Assembly: GCF_035556095.1 (NCBI RefSeq)
Contig: NZ_DATMFT010000018.1
Span: 248,001 to 312,000 of the forward strand
DNA length: 64,000 bases
Direction of reading: 5' to 3'
Origin: Parapedobacter sp035556095
GTDB taxonomy: Bacteria; Bacteroidota; Bacteroidia; Sphingobacteriales; Sphingobacteriaceae
In this document: one piece after another, positions 43,669 through 53,963 of the stretch
Numbering within the stretch: position 1 is the stretch's first letter
Layout: each line of letters begins with the position of its first letter
Program-made: the position numbers and the translations under genes
The notes under the pieces: generated by a model
The model's database searches: none
Told to the model about the DNA's origin: nothing
What the model saw: only the letters and a program-made list of their open reading frames with translations

Positions 43669-45543
43669 TTAGTACCCAGGGTTATTTGGTAACAGATTGG
43701 GGTTGCGATTTATCGCTCCGCCCGGAATAGGCGCATAGTAAGCCTTTGCATCAAACGTGTATTGCAGCTCGATGCGGTTATGCTTTTTGAAGATATAACG
43801 CCCCTCGTCGTAGATGTAATAGGGATAAAGCGCATGGTAGGTTTTATTTTGCAAGACGGATTCAAACATCCGCCACCGTTTCAGGTCCCACAGCAAATGG
43901 TTTTCAAACGCAAGCTCGCATCGCCGCTCTTGAATGACTTTGGCTTCATCAACCGTAGCCAGGGCGGGCAGACCCGCGCGGGAGCGTACCGGATTGATCG
44001 CGGCAAGGGCGTCATCCATCGTAATTACCTGCCCCCCGACTTCTTCTCCAATGATATTCACCGCGGCTTCTGCTTTATTCAGCAGCACTTCGGCATAACG
44101 CATTTCGATCCAATCCACATTGCCGGCCCAATCCACGCCCGTGGCATTCGGATCTACGTATTTCCATACCACCGCTCCGTTGCCGTTGGTGTTGGGGTTG
44201 CCCACGCCACTCCGCCCCTGGATCGGCATCCCCTGGTAGGTATCAGTAAAATTGGACGATTCGTGCAGCGTGCCGTTGGGATAGCTTTCGTAGATGCCTT
44301 TTCGCACTTCAAATACGGCATCGGGGCCTTTGCCGGGAATGGTGCTGCCGGGCAAAAGCACCGTGGCCCGCAGGCGGGGTTGCGCCTTCTGGAAAAGATC
44401 GAGGGGATCGGCGTACCGCACGGGGTTGCTTGCGGTGCCGACGTTCAGCACAAACGGGTTGCCATCCACATCTTCAAACAGTTCCATCCATTCGGTGGTG
44501 ACCGATAGCTCACCGCTGTTGGCCTGGGTAGTGAACCCATGGGGTAGCTGGCGGGCCGACCAGTTCTCGGGCCGGTTGATGGCGCCGGATGCATCGTATT
44601 CCTTCACAAACATCCGCTCTTTATTGGCACTCGACTCATCGATAAACAGGTTCCAGAAATTGGTCGTCTTTCCGTCAATACTGCCGTCGTCATACCGGTC
44701 GTACAGCATGTACTTCCCGCCGTTATCTATGGCGAACTGCGCGGCCTCGTATGCTTTTTTATAATAATCGGTCTGCTTGGAACGCGGTATGCCCACCAGC
44801 CCGTCGAGCTGGACGATACCATTCTTGGCCTCGCTGGCAGCGAATAGCATGACGCGAGCTTTCAGATTGGCCGCTATGTACCGGTTGGCGCGGCCGGTCA
44901 TCACTTCGTTCGGACCCATGAGCTCCATGGCCATATCCAAATCCTCACCGATGAAATCAACCACCTCGTTTTCGGTATTGCGGGGTATGTACAGCTCCTC
45001 TTCAGACAGCCCTACGTAGGAAACCGACTGCTTGACGATGGGAACGCCACCGAAACTTTTGACCATGTAGGCATACATGTAAGCCCGGCAGAAATACAAT
45101 TCGCCCAGCCAATGCCGGTACTGCTCGGCGTTGGACGTAAACACGGTTGCGTTGGCTTCCAATTCGTGAATGGCGATGTTGACGTAGCGGATCGCACCGT
45201 AGTCCCACCACGACAGGTGCGCCCCCGAAAGGGTTTTTGGGGCCATACCCACCCGCAGGGGCGGCACCTGGGCTTCGCCGGTAAGAATGCTGGGGTTGTT
45301 CCAGTTGGAAAAAGGCATATCGGGGTCGCCGCGGAGCCCGTGCACACTGGCATTGTGGGCCGCAATGGGCAAATTGGCGTAGCACGTGGCAATAACAGCT
45401 TCCACACCGGCCTCGCTTTTAAACACCTGGGTAGCGGTGAGGTTGTTTACCGGCTCGATGTCTAATGTATTGCAGGCCTGGCTAACCGACAATAGCACGC
45501 CTAAAGCCAACAATTGGATATAGTGATATACGGTTGTTCTCAT
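43669..45543 (-). CDS. RagB/SusD-family glycan-binding lipoprotein (second locus)
   Basis: This 624-residue lipoprotein has its cysteine in VSQACNTLDIEP. It shows the SusD helix pattern: LGELYFCRAYMYAYMVKSFG, GGVPIVKQSV, NLKARVMLFAASEA, VDWIEMRYAEVLLNKAEAAV, then INPVRSRAGLPAL and the closing PIPGGAINRNPNLLPNNPGY. It should cap the SusC channel. It follows SusC by 5 bases. Confidence 0.97.
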   Translation of the reverse strand: MRTTVYHYIQLLALGVLLSVSQACNTLDIEPVNNLTATQVFKSEAGVEAVIATCYANLPIAAHNASVHGLRGDPDMPFSNWNNPSILTGEAQVPPLRVGMAPKTLSGAHLSWWDYGAIRYVNIAIHELEANATVFTSNAEQYRHWLGELYFCRAYMYAYMVKSFGGVPIVKQSVSYVGLSEEELYIPRNTENEVVDFIGEDLDMAMELMGPNEVMTGRANRYIAANLKARVMLFAASEAKNGIVQLDGLVGIPRSKQTDYYKKAYEAAQFAIDNGGKYMLYDRYDDGSIDGKTTNFWNLFIDESSANKERMFVKEYDASGAINRPENWSARQLPHGFTTQANSGELSVTTEWMELFEDVDGNPFVLNVGTASNPVRYADPLDLFQKAQPRLRATVLLPGSTIPGKGPDAVFEVRKGIYESYPNGTLHESSNFTDTYQGMPIQGRSGVGNPNTNGNGAVVWKYVDPNATGVDWAGNVDWIEMRYAEVLLNKAEAAVNIIGEEVGGQVITMDDALAAINPVRSRAGLPALATVDEAKVIQERRCELAFENHLLWDLKRWRMFESVLQNKTYHALYPYYIYDEGRYIFKKHNRIELQYTFDAKAYYAPIPGGAINRNPNLLPNNPGY

Positions 45544-45548
45544 TTTCT

Positions 45549-48500
45549 TTATAATTTAATGGTTGCACCTACATTTACGGTACGGATTAACGGATACACC
45601 AAGCCATAGCTGCTGCTTGGGTGCTCGGGATCCAGGTAATTCAGTCCGGTAATGGTGAATAAATTGTAGGCACTCGCGAATACGCGGATACCACTCGTGC
45701 CCACCCAGCTCGTGGCTTTCTGCGGCAATGAATACCCCAGCTCTACCGATTTGCACCGCAGGTAATCCGTGCGGTTGATGGTGCTGGTGGATGCCGCGGC
45801 ATTGAACGACATGGCGGGGCTACCCTGACTTGTGGTTGGCAGCTGCCCCGGAACCCAAACCGTGCGTGGATCCAGCGGATCGGCCGTGGGATCTGCCATA
45901 TGCCAACGGTCGTAGAAGTAGGCCGGGCCGCTTTGGTCAGAGATAAACGGCCTGGCCAAAATCCAGTCGTACATCACCGTGCCAAGGGCACCCCCCTGGA
46001 AAACAACGTTTACATCAAAACCTTTGTATTGCGCATCTAACACCATACCGTAAGAAAGCATAGGAATGCTTTGCTGCCCGTAATTGCCGCTCATCAAGGG
46101 ATAGATATCCTTATCATCGATCACGCCGTCTTCATTCCAATCCAGGTACTTGTAGTCCCCGGGCTTCAGTTCGGAATTGCCGGCGTTGTTGGATACGTAT
46201 TTGGCGTGCGACCATATTTCTTCGTAATCCTGAAACTGGCCGAGCGACTGATATCCCCACCAGATGTCCGACCACCGGTCATTGGTATTGCCGCGCCAAT
46301 CGGCGTATTGGTTGTCTGAAGGGACGCGCGTGACGGATGTGCGCTTATGCCGCGTGAAGCTGATATTTGCCGCAGCACTATAGGCAAAGTCACCGGCCGT
46401 GATGTTCCGATGCCGTACATTAACATCGAAGCCCTGCGTGGCATCGCTATCGAGGTTTTCCTGGGCAAAGCTCTCGCCTATCCAGTCAGGGATGGTACCC
46501 GTGCGGGTGTTCATCAAGCCGCTCCGGTTTCTACGGAACACGTCGACTTCAAACCCCAGGAGCCCGCCCCACATGTCGGCATCCAATCCAATGTTATAGA
46601 TCCGCGACTCATACCAGGTGAGGTCTAAGTTGGGCGTGCCCTTAAGGTTGATGGTTTCGCGGGGCTGACCCCCTAAGAATATGGGCCACCAATCGGTATT
46701 CCCGCCGGGATATTCATAGCCGGGAACGAACTGGAACGTGGCCGTAATGTCGTCGCCGGTTATCCCGTAAGATGCCCGGAGCTTAAACAGGTCGACAAAC
46801 GATAGGGCCGACGAGTTTTGGAAAAAAGGCTCCTCGGATATTCGCCATCCACCCAGCACGGAAGGGAAGAAGCCCCATTGGCGGCCCGGCGCAAATTTGG
46901 ATGAGCCGTCATAACGTGCCGCGAATTCGAGGTTGTACCGGTCACGGAACTGATAGGTCAGCCGGCCCACCAACGCTTTGTTGGCAACGGTCCATAACCC
47001 ATCTGTAGCGCCCTGCGTGTACGCGCTGCCGTTCATACCCCCGGTTAAGCTCTCGCGCGTGGCGCCCAGTAGCTCCTCGATAGACGTCATCTGGATGTAG
47101 CCGTTGGCAAAAAAATTGTCCATGTTGGTAACACCCTCTTCGTATAGCCCCAAAACACCGAGTTGATGGTCTCCGAATGTTTTGTCGTAGTTCAACGCGA
47201 ACTGCAACAATGAATTCTTGCCAAATCTGGCTTTCCGCGATATCGACGAGTTTGCCCCAGCTGCCGGGTCGCCATAGCGTTTGGGGAGGTATTCGTCGTT
47301 GTTCAGGTCGTAGTCGTACAGGTAGTAGGGCTTCTGGAGCGATTTGTCTTCAAAGAAGGTAAAATCATACGAATAGGAAGCTTTGGCATTGAGGCCGGAT
47401 AACCAAGGCACATCCCATACCAGGCTTCCGGTAGACTGAAACATTTTCTGGTTATCTCTCCGGTAACCGACGATATCCGAATCGGTGATCGCCAGCGGGT
47501 TTAAACCCTGCTCGGTGTTTTGCATATAGGCCCGGTCATAGTTCGCATAGGCGGGTGTAATCGGGGTATAGGTCCACACGGCCCGCCAAAAACTCGTTGA
47601 CTCCTCGTACGGCCTGTTGCGCGTGTCGGCCATAGCTCCTAACCGGAGCTCGGCCTTCAGTCCCTTCGCAATGTGGGCATTGAGGTTTGTGCGAAAGTTG
47701 TATCGCTCATAGTTGATATCGCCATTTTTATAAAGGCCGTCTTGATCGAAATACGTGAAGTTGACGAAATAGTCCGTTGCCTCCGACCCACCGGTCAGCT
47801 GCAGATTGTGCTGAGTCTGCGGGGCGTAATAATTCGTTTGGATACGGTGCCATTCCGTCCCCGTGCGTTGGCCGCTGCGGTATTGCTCAATCAGGTCGGG
47901 CGAATAAACCAACGTTCCCGCCGGTACGGACCCCCGCATGACGTTATTCTCGTTGGTCAGCTCCATGAATTGCACCGCATTGAGCCCTTTGGGTGTGTTT
48001 ATCGGCGTTTGTGTGCCGTAATATGCGGAGTACTCAAAATTGGCAGGCTTCTTACTGCCGCTTTTGGTGGTAATCAGCACCACGCCATTTGATGCGCGCA
48101 CACCGTAGATGGCGGCCGAGGCATCTTTCAACACCGAGACGCTTTCGATCTCATTGGCATCAAGCCGGGCGATATTGTTGCGGGGCACCCCATCAATAAT
48201 GAATAGTGGTGTTCCAAGCCCCCTGATCTGGACATTCGACGCAAACGCACCCGGTTCGCCGGAGGATTGCACGACGCGCACACCGGCCATTTTCCCAGCC
48301 AGCATATTCACGACACTCTCGTTCTTAGTGGATACGAGATCATCACCTTTGATGGAACTCACCGACCCCGTCAGCGTGGCTTTCCGCTGTGTGCCATAGC
48401 CGACCACCACCACCTCGTCGAGGTCGCTAACGGTGGCTGTTAAAACGACGTCTACGCGCGGTTGGCCCGTCACCACGGTTTCATGCCGCTCATAGCCGAC

Positions 48501-49046
48501 CATGGTGAACACCAAAACGGCGGTTGGCCCCGAAACGGGGATCTGGTAATTGCCCTCCACGTCGGTAGTGACCGCCTGCGAGGGGGGTTGCACCGCGACC
48601 GTCACCCCCTCCAGCGGATTTCCCGCCTCATCGGTAACGGTTCCTGTAACGACACGTTGGGGCGGCGATTTCGCAGGTACCACCGGCAGATCAGGCTTCG
48701 CCATGATCGTGATGATGCCGTCGTTGACCGACCAATCGAGTCCATGGTCGTTCAAAATGGCACGCATCGCATCGCTGAGCTCCATTTGCGTTACCTGCAC
48801 GTCTATCGGGGTATCTGCAATCTTATCGCCCCGGAATAAAAAAGAATATCCCTGTTGCTTCTGCACTTCCTTCATGACCTCCCGAAGGGGCATGTTTTTG
48901 GCGCTGAGCGTAATCAGTTGCGCTTTGCTTTCGGCAACGGCATAGGTTGCAAAAGCAAATGTCAAGAAAATTGCCAATTTCATAATCAGTAAAAATCGGA
49001 ATTTAAAGGGCCAGTAACCTCCCCCTACACCTGGTGTAAAAATCAT
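45549..49046 (-). CDS. SusC/RagA-family TonB-dependent transporter with STN domain (second locus)
   Basis: This is a protein of 1165 residues from the ATG at 49046, or 1144 from the ATG at 48983 (MKLAIFLTFAFATYAVAESKA). Long arginine/phenylalanine-rich leaders before the signal helix are common in this family, so either start may be right. The STN domain (KNMPLREVMKEVQKQQGYSF) is followed by a carboxypeptidase-like domain, a TonB-box region DEVVVVGYG, and the plug (NMLAGKMAGVRVVQSSGEPG, SAAIYGVRASNGVVLITTKS). The barrel ends VNVGATIKL. It imports an oligosaccharide and signals to the FecR protein encoded upstream. Confidence 0.97.
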   Translation of the reverse strand: MIFTPGVGGGYWPFKFRFLLIMKLAIFLTFAFATYAVAESKAQLITLSAKNMPLREVMKEVQKQQGYSFLFRGDKIADTPIDVQVTQMELSDAMRAILNDHGLDWSVNDGIITIMAKPDLPVVPAKSPPQRVVTGTVTDEAGNPLEGVTVAVQPPSQAVTTDVEGNYQIPVSGPTAVLVFTMVGYERHETVVTGQPRVDVVLTATVSDLDEVVVVGYGTQRKATLTGSVSSIKGDDLVSTKNESVVNMLAGKMAGVRVVQSSGEPGAFASNVQIRGLGTPLFIIDGVPRNNIARLDANEIESVSVLKDASAAIYGVRASNGVVLITTKSGSKKPANFEYSAYYGTQTPINTPKGLNAVQFMELTNENNVMRGSVPAGTLVYSPDLIEQYRSGQRTGTEWHRIQTNYYAPQTQHNLQLTGGSEATDYFVNFTYFDQDGLYKNGDINYERYNFRTNLNAHIAKGLKAELRLGAMADTRNRPYEESTSFWRAVWTYTPITPAYANYDRAYMQNTEQGLNPLAITDSDIVGYRRDNQKMFQSTGSLVWDVPWLSGLNAKASYSYDFTFFEDKSLQKPYYLYDYDLNNDEYLPKRYGDPAAGANSSISRKARFGKNSLLQFALNYDKTFGDHQLGVLGLYEEGVTNMDNFFANGYIQMTSIEELLGATRESLTGGMNGSAYTQGATDGLWTVANKALVGRLTYQFRDRYNLEFAARYDGSSKFAPGRQWGFFPSVLGGWRISEEPFFQNSSALSFVDLFKLRASYGITGDDITATFQFVPGYEYPGGNTDWWPIFLGGQPRETINLKGTPNLDLTWYESRIYNIGLDADMWGGLLGFEVDVFRRNRSGLMNTRTGTIPDWIGESFAQENLDSDATQGFDVNVRHRNITAGDFAYSAAANISFTRHKRTSVTRVPSDNQYADWRGNTNDRWSDIWWGYQSLGQFQDYEEIWSHAKYVSNNAGNSELKPGDYKYLDWNEDGVIDDKDIYPLMSGNYGQQSIPMLSYGMVLDAQYKGFDVNVVFQGGALGTVMYDWILARPFISDQSGPAYFYDRWHMADPTADPLDPRTVWVPGQLPTTSQGSPAMSFNAAASTSTINRTDYLRCKSVELGYSLPQKATSWVGTSGIRVFASAYNLFTITGLNYLDPEHPSSSYGLVYPLIRTVNVGATIKL

Positions 49047-49267
49047 ATATTTGTCCTGTTTGGATGGTTAACAACTAGTTTTCGGCCCGTGCTTGAATAC
49101 CGGCCGACAATCAAATCCAGACGATTCAAACGGGTGATGTTGCAAGCATCATCCGTTTTTTTGACGGATAAACTCAATGGTTATACAAATGGTTATGTCT
49201 TCATCGTTTCCTATTTAGCGTTTATTGATTAGTTATATCGAAATCATTGTTTAGCTGGTGCGAGGGT

Positions 49268-50383
49268 TTATTGCTCGCCCAATACGATCAATTGCGGCCG
49301 ATTGTCCGACCGGTCCAACTTAAACTGCAATCCACTTTTCGCTAACGATTTCAGCACGGCATCCAACGGCTTGTCCCGTGCGATGTAAGCGAACATATTG
49401 ACATTTGCCAATTTGCCCTGGTAGACGACGTCAAGATCATACCATCGGGCCAATTGGGCGATGGCCGCCGGCGTAGGCAACCGGTCAAAATAGAAAAAGC
49501 CATCCTTCCACGCCGTAAATAGGTCGGTATCGACCTTGTCAACGCTGGTGGATAGTCCGTGTACAGTGCTTTGCTCTCCCGGATTTAACCGATGGGCAAC
49601 GTTAGTCGCCAGGTTAACGATCTGCACACTGCCGGTTACCAACGTCGTCTTGGAAGCTGTTTCATCCGGATAGGCACTGATATTGAATTGGGTACCCAAT
49701 ACGGCCACCTCCTGGCCCTTGCTAAGCACGCTGAAAGGCCGTCGGCGATCTTCAGCGACGTCGAAATACCCTTCGCCCTCCAGCTTCACAACCCGTTTAT
49801 CGCCATGGAAGCGATTTGGATATTTCAATGTGGAAACGGCGTTTAGCCATACCCGGCTTCCATCTGGAAGGGTAACCTGATAGGTACCTCCTTTAGGGGT
49901 GGTCAACACCAGCTCTTTGATGTCTGCCAACTGCTCGCCACCCTCCCCGACGATGTCAGAACCATCGGCATAGGTGATGTTGTCGGAACCAATGACGATC
50001 CCGGTCTGATCTGCACTTAAATCGACGACTGTTCCATCGGCTAGGGTCAGGGTCGCTTTGTTTCCGCCGGGTAAGATTTCGCTGGCGGCGAGCGGCTGCT
50101 CGTTCGTTTCCTGTTCCTGCTGCCAAAAGAAAAATGCGATTGCCAGCGCGGAAATCAAAACAGCCGCATACCGCAACAACCGACGCATCCGGATGGTCCG
50201 CGCATCAAGGCGGCGACGCCTGTCGATTTCGTCGTGGAGCCGTTCGATGTCTGCTTCCGACCACCATTCGTGTGCCGAGCCCGGAAGGGAGTCAAACCAA
50301 GCATCCATGGTTTCCAGCAGCTTCCCACTAAGGCGGCCTTCCTGGTAATCCCTGATCAGTTCATCGAATTTGTTTCTTTTCAT
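49268..50383 (-). CDS. FecR-family anti-sigma factor (second locus)
   Basis: From the ATG at 50383 (MKRNKFDELIRDYQEGRLSG) the product has 371 residues. The N-terminal cytoplasmic part is followed by a membrane segment (LLRYAAVLISALAIAFFFW). The periplasmic FecR domain has TLTLADGTVVDL, TPKGGTYQVTLPDGSRVWLN and GEGYFDVAEDRRRPFSV. The C-terminal DUF4974-like domain has YFDRLPTPAAIAQLARWYDL. It is divergent from the ECF sigma gene at 50480, its evident partner, and upstream of the SusC gene. Confidence 0.95.
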   Translation of the reverse strand: MKRNKFDELIRDYQEGRLSGKLLETMDAWFDSLPGSAHEWWSEADIERLHDEIDRRRRLDARTIRMRRLLRYAAVLISALAIAFFFWQQEQETNEQPLAASEILPGGNKATLTLADGTVVDLSADQTGIVIGSDNITYADGSDIVGEGGEQLADIKELVLTTPKGGTYQVTLPDGSRVWLNAVSTLKYPNRFHGDKRVVKLEGEGYFDVAEDRRRPFSVLSKGQEVAVLGTQFNISAYPDETASKTTLVTGSVQIVNLATNVAHRLNPGEQSTVHGLSTSVDKVDTDLFTAWKDGFFYFDRLPTPAAIAQLARWYDLDVVYQGKLANVNMFAYIARDKPLDAVLKSLAKSGLQFKLDRSDNRPQLIVLGEQ

Positions 50384-50466
50384 TATAAGGTAAGTAGCAC
50401 AACTGCCCGCGAACACACAGTGGGCTGTTAATTTTTTATTAAGTTTCTTTTTGCCTCCGATTATTG

Positions 50467-50474
50467 TAGCTTTG
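50467..50474 (+). promoter_or_regulatory. -7 promoter element of the second ECF sigma gene
   Basis: TAGCTTTG lies 5 bases before the ATG at 50480, with a TTTC 19 bases upstream as a weak -33 element. The short distance to the ATG would make the message nearly leaderless. Confidence 0.45.
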
Positions 50475-50479
50475 TTTCA

Positions 50480-51097
50480 ATGGATAGCGCCGATGACCTG
50501 TTCAATACAGACGATGCGACATTGATTGCTTCGCTTAAGCGGGGCAACCACTTGGCATTTGAGCAGATTTACCACCGGTCGGCAGCCAAACTGCTGCAGT
50601 ACATCTTCGGGCGCGTGCATAATCGGGCGGTGAGCGAGGAGCTGTTGCAGGAAGTGTTTTTATCCCTTTGGGCACGCCGCGCTGAACTTAACATCAGGTC
50701 TTCGCTGGAATCGTACCTCTTTGGCGCTGCCAAATACCAGATTCTAGGCTACATCCGCTCGGAGAAGATGCAGCAAAAGTATGCGGACCATTTGGCGTTG
50801 TTTGCTGTCTCAACCCTCGGCAACGAAACGCAAGACCTCATGGACATGACCGACCTCCACGCCGTGATTGAGGAGCATCTGGCTTCTTTGCCGCCCAAGT
50901 GCCAGCAGGCGTTCCGGCTAAGCCGGTTTGAACACAAAAACATCGCCGAAGTCGCAACCGAGATGGGTATTTCGACCCGAACGGTGGAAAACTACCTGAC
51001 CCAAGCATTGAAGCACCTCCGCACAGGGCTAACCCAGCACCAATGGCTGCAATTGCTCCTATGGCTGTCCGTCGGCACCGTCTTACAACACCCTTAA
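50480..51097 (+). CDS. ECF-type RNA polymerase sigma-70 factor (second locus)
   Basis: This 205-residue protein has the sigma-2 region (FEQIYHRSAAKLLQYIFGRV, ELLQEVFLSLWARR) and the sigma-4 region (LPPKCQQAFRLSRFEHKNIA, EVATEMGISTRTVENYLTQA). It belongs to the Bacteroidota ECF group that pairs with FecR. It is transcribed away from the FecR gene, with 96 bases between the two start codons, and should direct transcription of the SusC/SusD operon when freed. The end is followed by a convergent lipoprotein gene 41 bases on. Confidence 0.95.
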   Translation: MDSADDLFNTDDATLIASLKRGNHLAFEQIYHRSAAKLLQYIFGRVHNRAVSEELLQEVFLSLWARRAELNIRSSLESYLFGAAKYQILGYIRSEKMQQKYADHLALFAVSTLGNETQDLMDMTDLHAVIEEHLASLPPKCQQAFRLSRFEHKNIAEVATEMGISTRTVENYLTQALKHLRTGLTQHQWLQLLLWLSVGTVLQHP

Positions 51098-51137
51098 CCG
51101 GCTTCCCTCGTCGGCTTGCAAGTTGGATATTCCGCTT

Positions 51138-52256
51138 TTATTGCTCAACAAGTTTCGGGCATTCGCCGTGGCTTTTGTAGGCAGCGATATATTGTTTCAT
51201 CCATTGGTAGTATTGGTCGCCGTGCCCGCCTTCCATGGGCTCGATGTCGCGGCTGAATTGCTCGTCGTAATTATCTACAAACCTAGAGTTTCCGTTGTCA
51301 TCCAGAAACCGCTGTGCGGCCCACTCGTTCCACCAGGTAATGGTGATTACTTTCGGGCGGTGCTCGAAAGCCCTTGTCCACTGCTCGTAGAAAAACTGCC
51401 CGTGGTCTCGGCTATGGGCGGTAGGCTCGGTCATGTAGGTTTCCTGAGCGGCCGTGCATACCGCCATCTGCTCTACCTTACCATCAGCACCGTACGCCGG
51501 TACATTCACGGTATTGAGAAAGCTCCACTCTTCGGCTTCCGGCTGCTGGTTGAGCCCCCACATCTTCCTTACGGTAAACGCCTTGGGCGGATTTGCAACC
51601 ATTGAAGTGGCCAGTGCCAAGGGCTTTCCATCCCAGTACACGAAGCAGTCGCGGTACGTATCATTGGTGTAAAACTCGTTGTATGTTTTTTCCATCACCG
51701 ACCAGCCTTTTTCGTCATTCACACTACTCCAAAATACCATGTAGGGTGTTTGCTTCCCTTCCTCACGCATTGCCACCATCACATCGAGGATAGCTTTGCA
51801 GGGCATGGAAACGAATAGATTCCAATCGTCCGTATTTGCCCATTCCACGCTGGCATTGGTATTATCGATGATGATAAAATCCACGCCCGCCTCGGCCAGC
51901 CAGGTCATATGCTGCCTGATCACTTCTTTATCGTGGCTCCGGTAGTAGCCCAGTGCAGGTTTGGCCCAGTAATGGAATTGGTGTACACCACCCCACTCCT
52001 GCCGCCCTGCCAGTATTTCGGCGATGTTGGGTGGGTTGGGGGCTTCCGTGCCCGGGCCGAGAATTTTGGTAAACCAGGTGGAATAGCAGATGGAGATGAC
52101 GTCTTTCTTGTCCGTGATATCAAGGCCATACGGCACTTCGGTATCGTTATCCGGATCGTCGCCGATCACGATGTTCTCGCTTTTCGGTTCGCTGGTGCAT
52201 CCGCCTACGGCGATGCTGGCCAATAGGATGGAAAGGATGTTGAATACGGTTTTCAT
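51138..52256 (-). CDS. GH71/GH99-like lipoprotein
   Basis: This 372-residue lipoprotein has its cysteine at residue 20 (AVGGCTSEPKS). The body has ISICYSTWFTKIL, HFHYWAKPALGYYRSHDKEV-like text at residues 90-115 (VHQFHYWAKPALGYY), then LAEAGVDFIIIDNTN, YMVFWSSVND, and near the end VITITWWNEWAAQRF. The strand AGVDFIIID and the NEW motif are the hallmarks of GH71/GH99-type TIM barrels, which act on alpha-linked mannans or glucans. An exact family cannot be given. It lies beyond the sigma gene and may belong to the regulon of the second locus. Confidence 0.78.
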   Translation of the reverse strand: MKTVFNILSILLASIAVGGCTSEPKSENIVIGDDPDNDTEVPYGLDITDKKDVISICYSTWFTKILGPGTEAPNPPNIAEILAGRQEWGGVHQFHYWAKPALGYYRSHDKEVIRQHMTWLAEAGVDFIIIDNTNASVEWANTDDWNLFVSMPCKAILDVMVAMREEGKQTPYMVFWSSVNDEKGWSVMEKTYNEFYTNDTYRDCFVYWDGKPLALATSMVANPPKAFTVRKMWGLNQQPEAEEWSFLNTVNVPAYGADGKVEQMAVCTAAQETYMTEPTAHSRDHGQFFYEQWTRAFEHRPKVITITWWNEWAAQRFLDDNGNSRFVDNYDEQFSRDIEPMEGGHGDQYYQWMKQYIAAYKSHGECPKLVEQ

Positions 52257-52397
52257 CTGCTAGCTGTTTTGGATATCCATACGCGGCCCGCGTCAACACG
52301 GATGGGCCCTCAGCTACGAATGTATTGGAACATCAGCAGCGTGGCAACCCGTGCCGTTATGCAGCGACCTGCACCGTCCTGAAATGCCAAAGGCCAG

Positions 52398-53963
52398 CTA
52401 CCTCACCGTAATGGTGGCTTTTTCGATGAACGTTTGGCCGAACATATCGGTTGCTTTCACCTCGATGGTGTGCACACCGGGTTTCAGTTTGCCATTGGCG
52501 ATGTTTAGTTTCCAAAGGTGGTTGCTGATACCGGGGTCGCCGGGCTTTCTTCCTTCCCAGATTTCTTCGGTCTGGTCCCAAGCCACGCGCTCCGCAATGA
52601 ATGTAGGGTCATACTCTTCCACGCGCTTCATGGCTTTCCAGTCGTCATTGCCGATGCGCACCATCACCGTGTCGTTTGCCGTACCCATGTAAAAGTTGGC
52701 ATAGATGCTGATAGAACCTTTGATGCCTGCAGCCGTTACCTTGGGTGCGTAGATACCGATTTGGTGATCGGCGGGCTTACCAGCCACTTTGTAGTCGATC
52801 TGGTATTGGTTGCCATCAAAGCGAACGAGCGCATAACCTTTGGGCGTACCATCGGCCATCATGGATGCGGGCACCCCGTCTTCATTGAACCGCCCACTAT
52901 ACCAGTTGCCCGAGGTGGTACCGGCATTGTAGTGGTGGTGCGGCTCATCGCGCAGCCAGCCATCCTCGGCGGTCATGAAAAAATGCGTTTGCCTGTGCGT
53001 ATGCGCCGAGAACGACAGCGTATGGGGGAAAGGTTGCAGCAACTTGAAGAGCCGTTCGCGGTCTTCCTTCCGGAAGGAATTGTTGTTAGTAAACGGAATG
53101 TGAAAAGCCAGCACAACAAGGCGATCGTTGGGGACATATTGCAAATCGTTGGCAATGAAGGTGAGTTGTTGCTCGCTCAGGCCGCCCCAATATCCTTTTC
53201 CACCACGCGGGTCGGGATAGACGATATCGTCTAACACGATGAAGTGCACATTTCCTTGATTGAATGCATAGGTAGCCGGCCCGAAATGTGCCTCGTACGA
53301 CTCATCCGAAAGCGAATCGGCCGTTACATCAAAATTAATATCGTGGTTGCCCATGACATTGTACCACGGCACACCGACGGCTTTGGTCGCGGCGATGTAG
53401 GGGTTGAATAGGTCGGGCCTATTGCCGACCAAATCGCCCAAGCTCATCCCGAATGCATACCCTTGCGCTTCGCGTAGCTCGGCGATAACGCCCTGCTCGT
53501 AGTAACGCACTTCGTCTTCGGTATACACCTGCGGGTCGCCAAATAGGATCATCTTGAAGGAGTCACCGACCTCATTTTTCACCAAGGGGAAATTGATTTC
53601 CTTCGGAAGTGGCCCGGTAGGCGGTACACCGGCATATGCCAGTTGGGGCGACCCCTTCGGCTTATGGATGTAGAAAAACTGGGGAAGCTGGTCGTCGTTT
53701 ACGGGCACATCGTAGTCGCTGGGCTTGATGACCGATATGATCTGGTCATCGCCGACGGGCAATTCATAGCGCCCCTTCTCATCGGTCTGTACCACCTGGA
53801 GTCCATTGGTTACCGACACACCGGCAATCCCCTTTTCACGCCTTTCCTTGATACCGTTGTTGTTCTGATCGTCAAATACCACGCCCTTTGCGACCTCTTG
53901 ACCGAAGGACGGAAGGGATAACAGCAATAAAGCAATACCGAAATAGAACGCTTGTCTCTTCAT
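52398..53963 (-). CDS. Secreted calcineurin-like phosphoesterase with N- and C-terminal beta domains
   Basis: This 521-residue protein has a signal peptide (LLLLSLPSFGQE). Residues 25-110 form a Cna-like beta domain (GVVFDDQNNNGIKERREKGI). The metallophosphoesterase core carries ILFGDPQVYTE, SLGDLVGN, VMGNHDINFD, VLAFHIPF and FSAHTHRQTHFF, giving the metal ligands D, GD, GNHD and H-x-H. The last 150 residues are the C-terminal domain typical of this group (IKGSISIYANFYMGTANDTV). It probably hydrolyses a phosphate ester or diester in the envelope, possibly on a glycan. No partner gene fixes the substrate. Confidence 0.9.
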   Translation of the reverse strand: MKRQAFYFGIALLLLSLPSFGQEVAKGVVFDDQNNNGIKERREKGIAGVSVTNGLQVVQTDEKGRYELPVGDDQIISVIKPSDYDVPVNDDQLPQFFYIHKPKGSPQLAYAGVPPTGPLPKEINFPLVKNEVGDSFKMILFGDPQVYTEDEVRYYEQGVIAELREAQGYAFGMSLGDLVGNRPDLFNPYIAATKAVGVPWYNVMGNHDINFDVTADSLSDESYEAHFGPATYAFNQGNVHFIVLDDIVYPDPRGGKGYWGGLSEQQLTFIANDLQYVPNDRLVVLAFHIPFTNNNSFRKEDRERLFKLLQPFPHTLSFSAHTHRQTHFFMTAEDGWLRDEPHHHYNAGTTSGNWYSGRFNEDGVPASMMADGTPKGYALVRFDGNQYQIDYKVAGKPADHQIGIYAPKVTAAGIKGSISIYANFYMGTANDTVMVRIGNDDWKAMKRVEEYDPTFIAERVAWDQTEEIWEGRKPGDPGISNHLWKLNIANGKLKPGVHTIEVKATDMFGQTFIEKATITVR

